6,253 bases of DNA, from the NCBI GenBank assembly GCA_002715785.1, contig PBAA01000013.1, positions 41,937-48,189 of the forward strand, written 5' to 3'. Positions within the stretch are counted from its first letter, which is position 1. Each line of letters opens with the position of its first letter. Positions 5,308-6,253 of the stretch are shown here, in pieces. The DNA comes from Gammaproteobacteria bacterium. Lineage in GTDB: Bacteria; Pseudomonadota; Gammaproteobacteria; Pseudomonadales; Azotimanducaceae. The notes beneath the pieces were generated by a model. That model ran no database searches. It had not been told where the DNA came from and saw nothing but the letters and a program-made list of their open reading frames with translations. The position numbers were made by a program, and so were the translations under genes.

Positions 5308-6253
5308 ATGGAGCGGTATCTCTTTCCCACCGTCCTTTTGGCCGCATTAGTTGGATTTTTCCTGGCCTGGGCATTTCCCGATACTCCATGGCTATTGGAA
5401 TCTGCAGCGATATTCAAAGATCTATTTTTATCCGTGCTCAAAATGATTGTCGCACCATTGGTTTTTTTCTCGGTGCTATCCGGGATAGTTCGTTTGGATG
5501 CAGCAAAGCAGCTCCGTCGAATCGGAACGCTGACCGTTGTCTATTACGTAGTGACCACCGCGTTCGCTATTGCCCTAGGACTCACCGTCGTTTTTCTCTT
5601 CCACCCTTGGACCAGCGCGCCCCCGCTCAGCGCGATCGAAACTGCATCGACACATGCCACCCTAATTGGGACTTCTGAAAGCACGTTTGGCGATCTGATT
5701 CGTAACCTCGTAGCCCAAATGTTCGTTAATCCATTTACCGCTCTAGCACAGCTCAATATCCTTGGGATCGTAACCAATAGTATCGTCCTCGGATTGTCAC
5801 TTTTAATAGTCCTTCCCAGCGAAAGCGTGGTGAAAAGATCAATCCATGAGATCACCAACGCGATCTACAAATTGGCGAGCTGGGCGGTGTGGGTGGTCCC
5901 AATCGGCGTCATCGGCATCGTCTATCAAATGACAACTAACGCAAATTCAGCGTTAATCGGACAACTCGCCGCGTTTTCTGGCGTGGTTATCGGTACCACG
6001 CTGTTACACATGCTCATCATCCTGCCTTCCATCGGTTGGTTAGGCGGGCAGATGCGACCTGTGACGTTAGCTAAGAACACAGTCCGGCCCATCGTCGTGG
6101 CCTTATCGAGTTCATCGAGCGCAGCGACACTGCCCGTCAGTTTTCGCGCCGCGAATGATCTCGGGGTTAGCTCGACCACAGCAAGCTTCGTGCTACCTCT
6201 CGGAGCGACCATCAACATGGACGGAACAGCCCTTTTTGAGGGTGTTGCAGCGG
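5308..6253 (+). CDS. Dicarboxylate/amino acid:cation symporter (SDF/DAACS family), 3' end cut off
   Basis: An open frame from the ATG at 5308 continues past the right edge; 315 codons are visible of a family usually near 400-450. Proteins of this family (GltP, DctA, GltPh) import glutamate, aspartate or C4-dicarboxylates with Na+ or H+ by an elevator mechanism in the inner membrane. Seen here: a first helix at 5-23, L-K-M-I-V-A-P-L-V-F-F-S-V-L-S-G-I (44-60) in the second, a third at about 74-99, further helices at about 150-168, 186-208 and 215-243, the serine-rich hairpin-1 tip S-S-S-S-S-A-A-T-L-P (267-276), and the cation-site motif N-M-D-G-T (303-307) inside P-L-G-A-T-I-N-M-D-G-T-A. Together these are diagnostic. 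A TAG at 5278-5280 closes the frame upstream and 5308 is the first start; GGTAG seven bases before it is a weak ribosome site. The substrate-selecting residues of the last helix (GltPh D394 and R397 region) lie outside the window, so substrate and symbol are left open. Confidence 0.95.
   Translation, partial: MERYLFPTVLLAALVGFFLAWAFPDTPWLLESAAIFKDLFLSVLKMIVAPLVFFSVLSGIVRLDAAKQLRRIGTLTVVYYVVTTAFAIALGLTVVFLFHPWTSAPPLSAIETASTHATLIGTSESTFGDLIRNLVAQMFVNPFTALAQLNILGIVTNSIVLGLSLLIVLPSESVVKRSIHEITNAIYKLASWAVWVVPIGVIGIVYQMTTNANSALIGQLAAFSGVVIGTTLLHMLIILPSIGWLGGQMRPVTLAKNTVRPIVVALSSSSSAATLPVSFRAANDLGVSSTTASFVLPLGATINMDGTALFEGVAA

Noticed and set aside
5192..5389. Minus-strand 65-codon frame spanning the symporter start
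   Set aside because: It is antisense to the symporter and its promoter region and has no family features.

Overview
The window looks like ordinary chromosome from a gammaproteobacterium. GalU is close to the Pseudomonas-type enzyme in length (277 residues) and C-terminal sequence, the lipoprotein-release transporter has the proteobacterial lolC-lolD-lolE order, and a DUF2062 protein lies beside it, as I recall for pseudomonads and relatives. Base composition appears intermediate, about half G+C by eye. No RNA gene, mobile element, CRISPR array or phage gene is visible. The species cannot be named from this sequence.

From left to right: bases 1-83, minus strand, hold the first 27 codons of an ABC exporter whose N-terminus resembles MsbA, the lipid A/core flippase. 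Bases 84-244 are a spacer with a small hairpin next to the galU stop. galU (245-1078, minus) makes UDP-glucose. Bases 1079-1393 are a divergent intergenic region with weak promoter-like sequences. A DUF2062 membrane protein (1394-1924, plus) runs tail-to-tail into lolE with only five bases between the stop codons. lolE (1930-3135), lolD (3113-3802) and lolC (3795-5024) form a minus-strand operon, transcribed lolC-lolD-lolE, with overlapping reading frames. Bases 5025-5307 are a divergent regulatory region with a very AT-rich core containing a perfect match to the IHF consensus. From 5308 to the right edge runs the first 315 codons of a dicarboxylate/amino acid:cation symporter (SDF/DAACS family), open at the window end.

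Most of the genes serve the cell envelope. LolCDE extracts mature lipoproteins from the inner membrane and passes them to LolA. The MsbA-like exporter would flip lipid A. GalU supplies UDP-glucose for LPS core and other glycans. The symporter is a nutrient importer and is probably only a neighbour. I found no convincing undescribed system. The points most worth checking are the IHF-like site between lolC and the symporter, a LolC-like 'hook' loop in both Lol permeases, and the unusual C-terminus of the LolE subunit.
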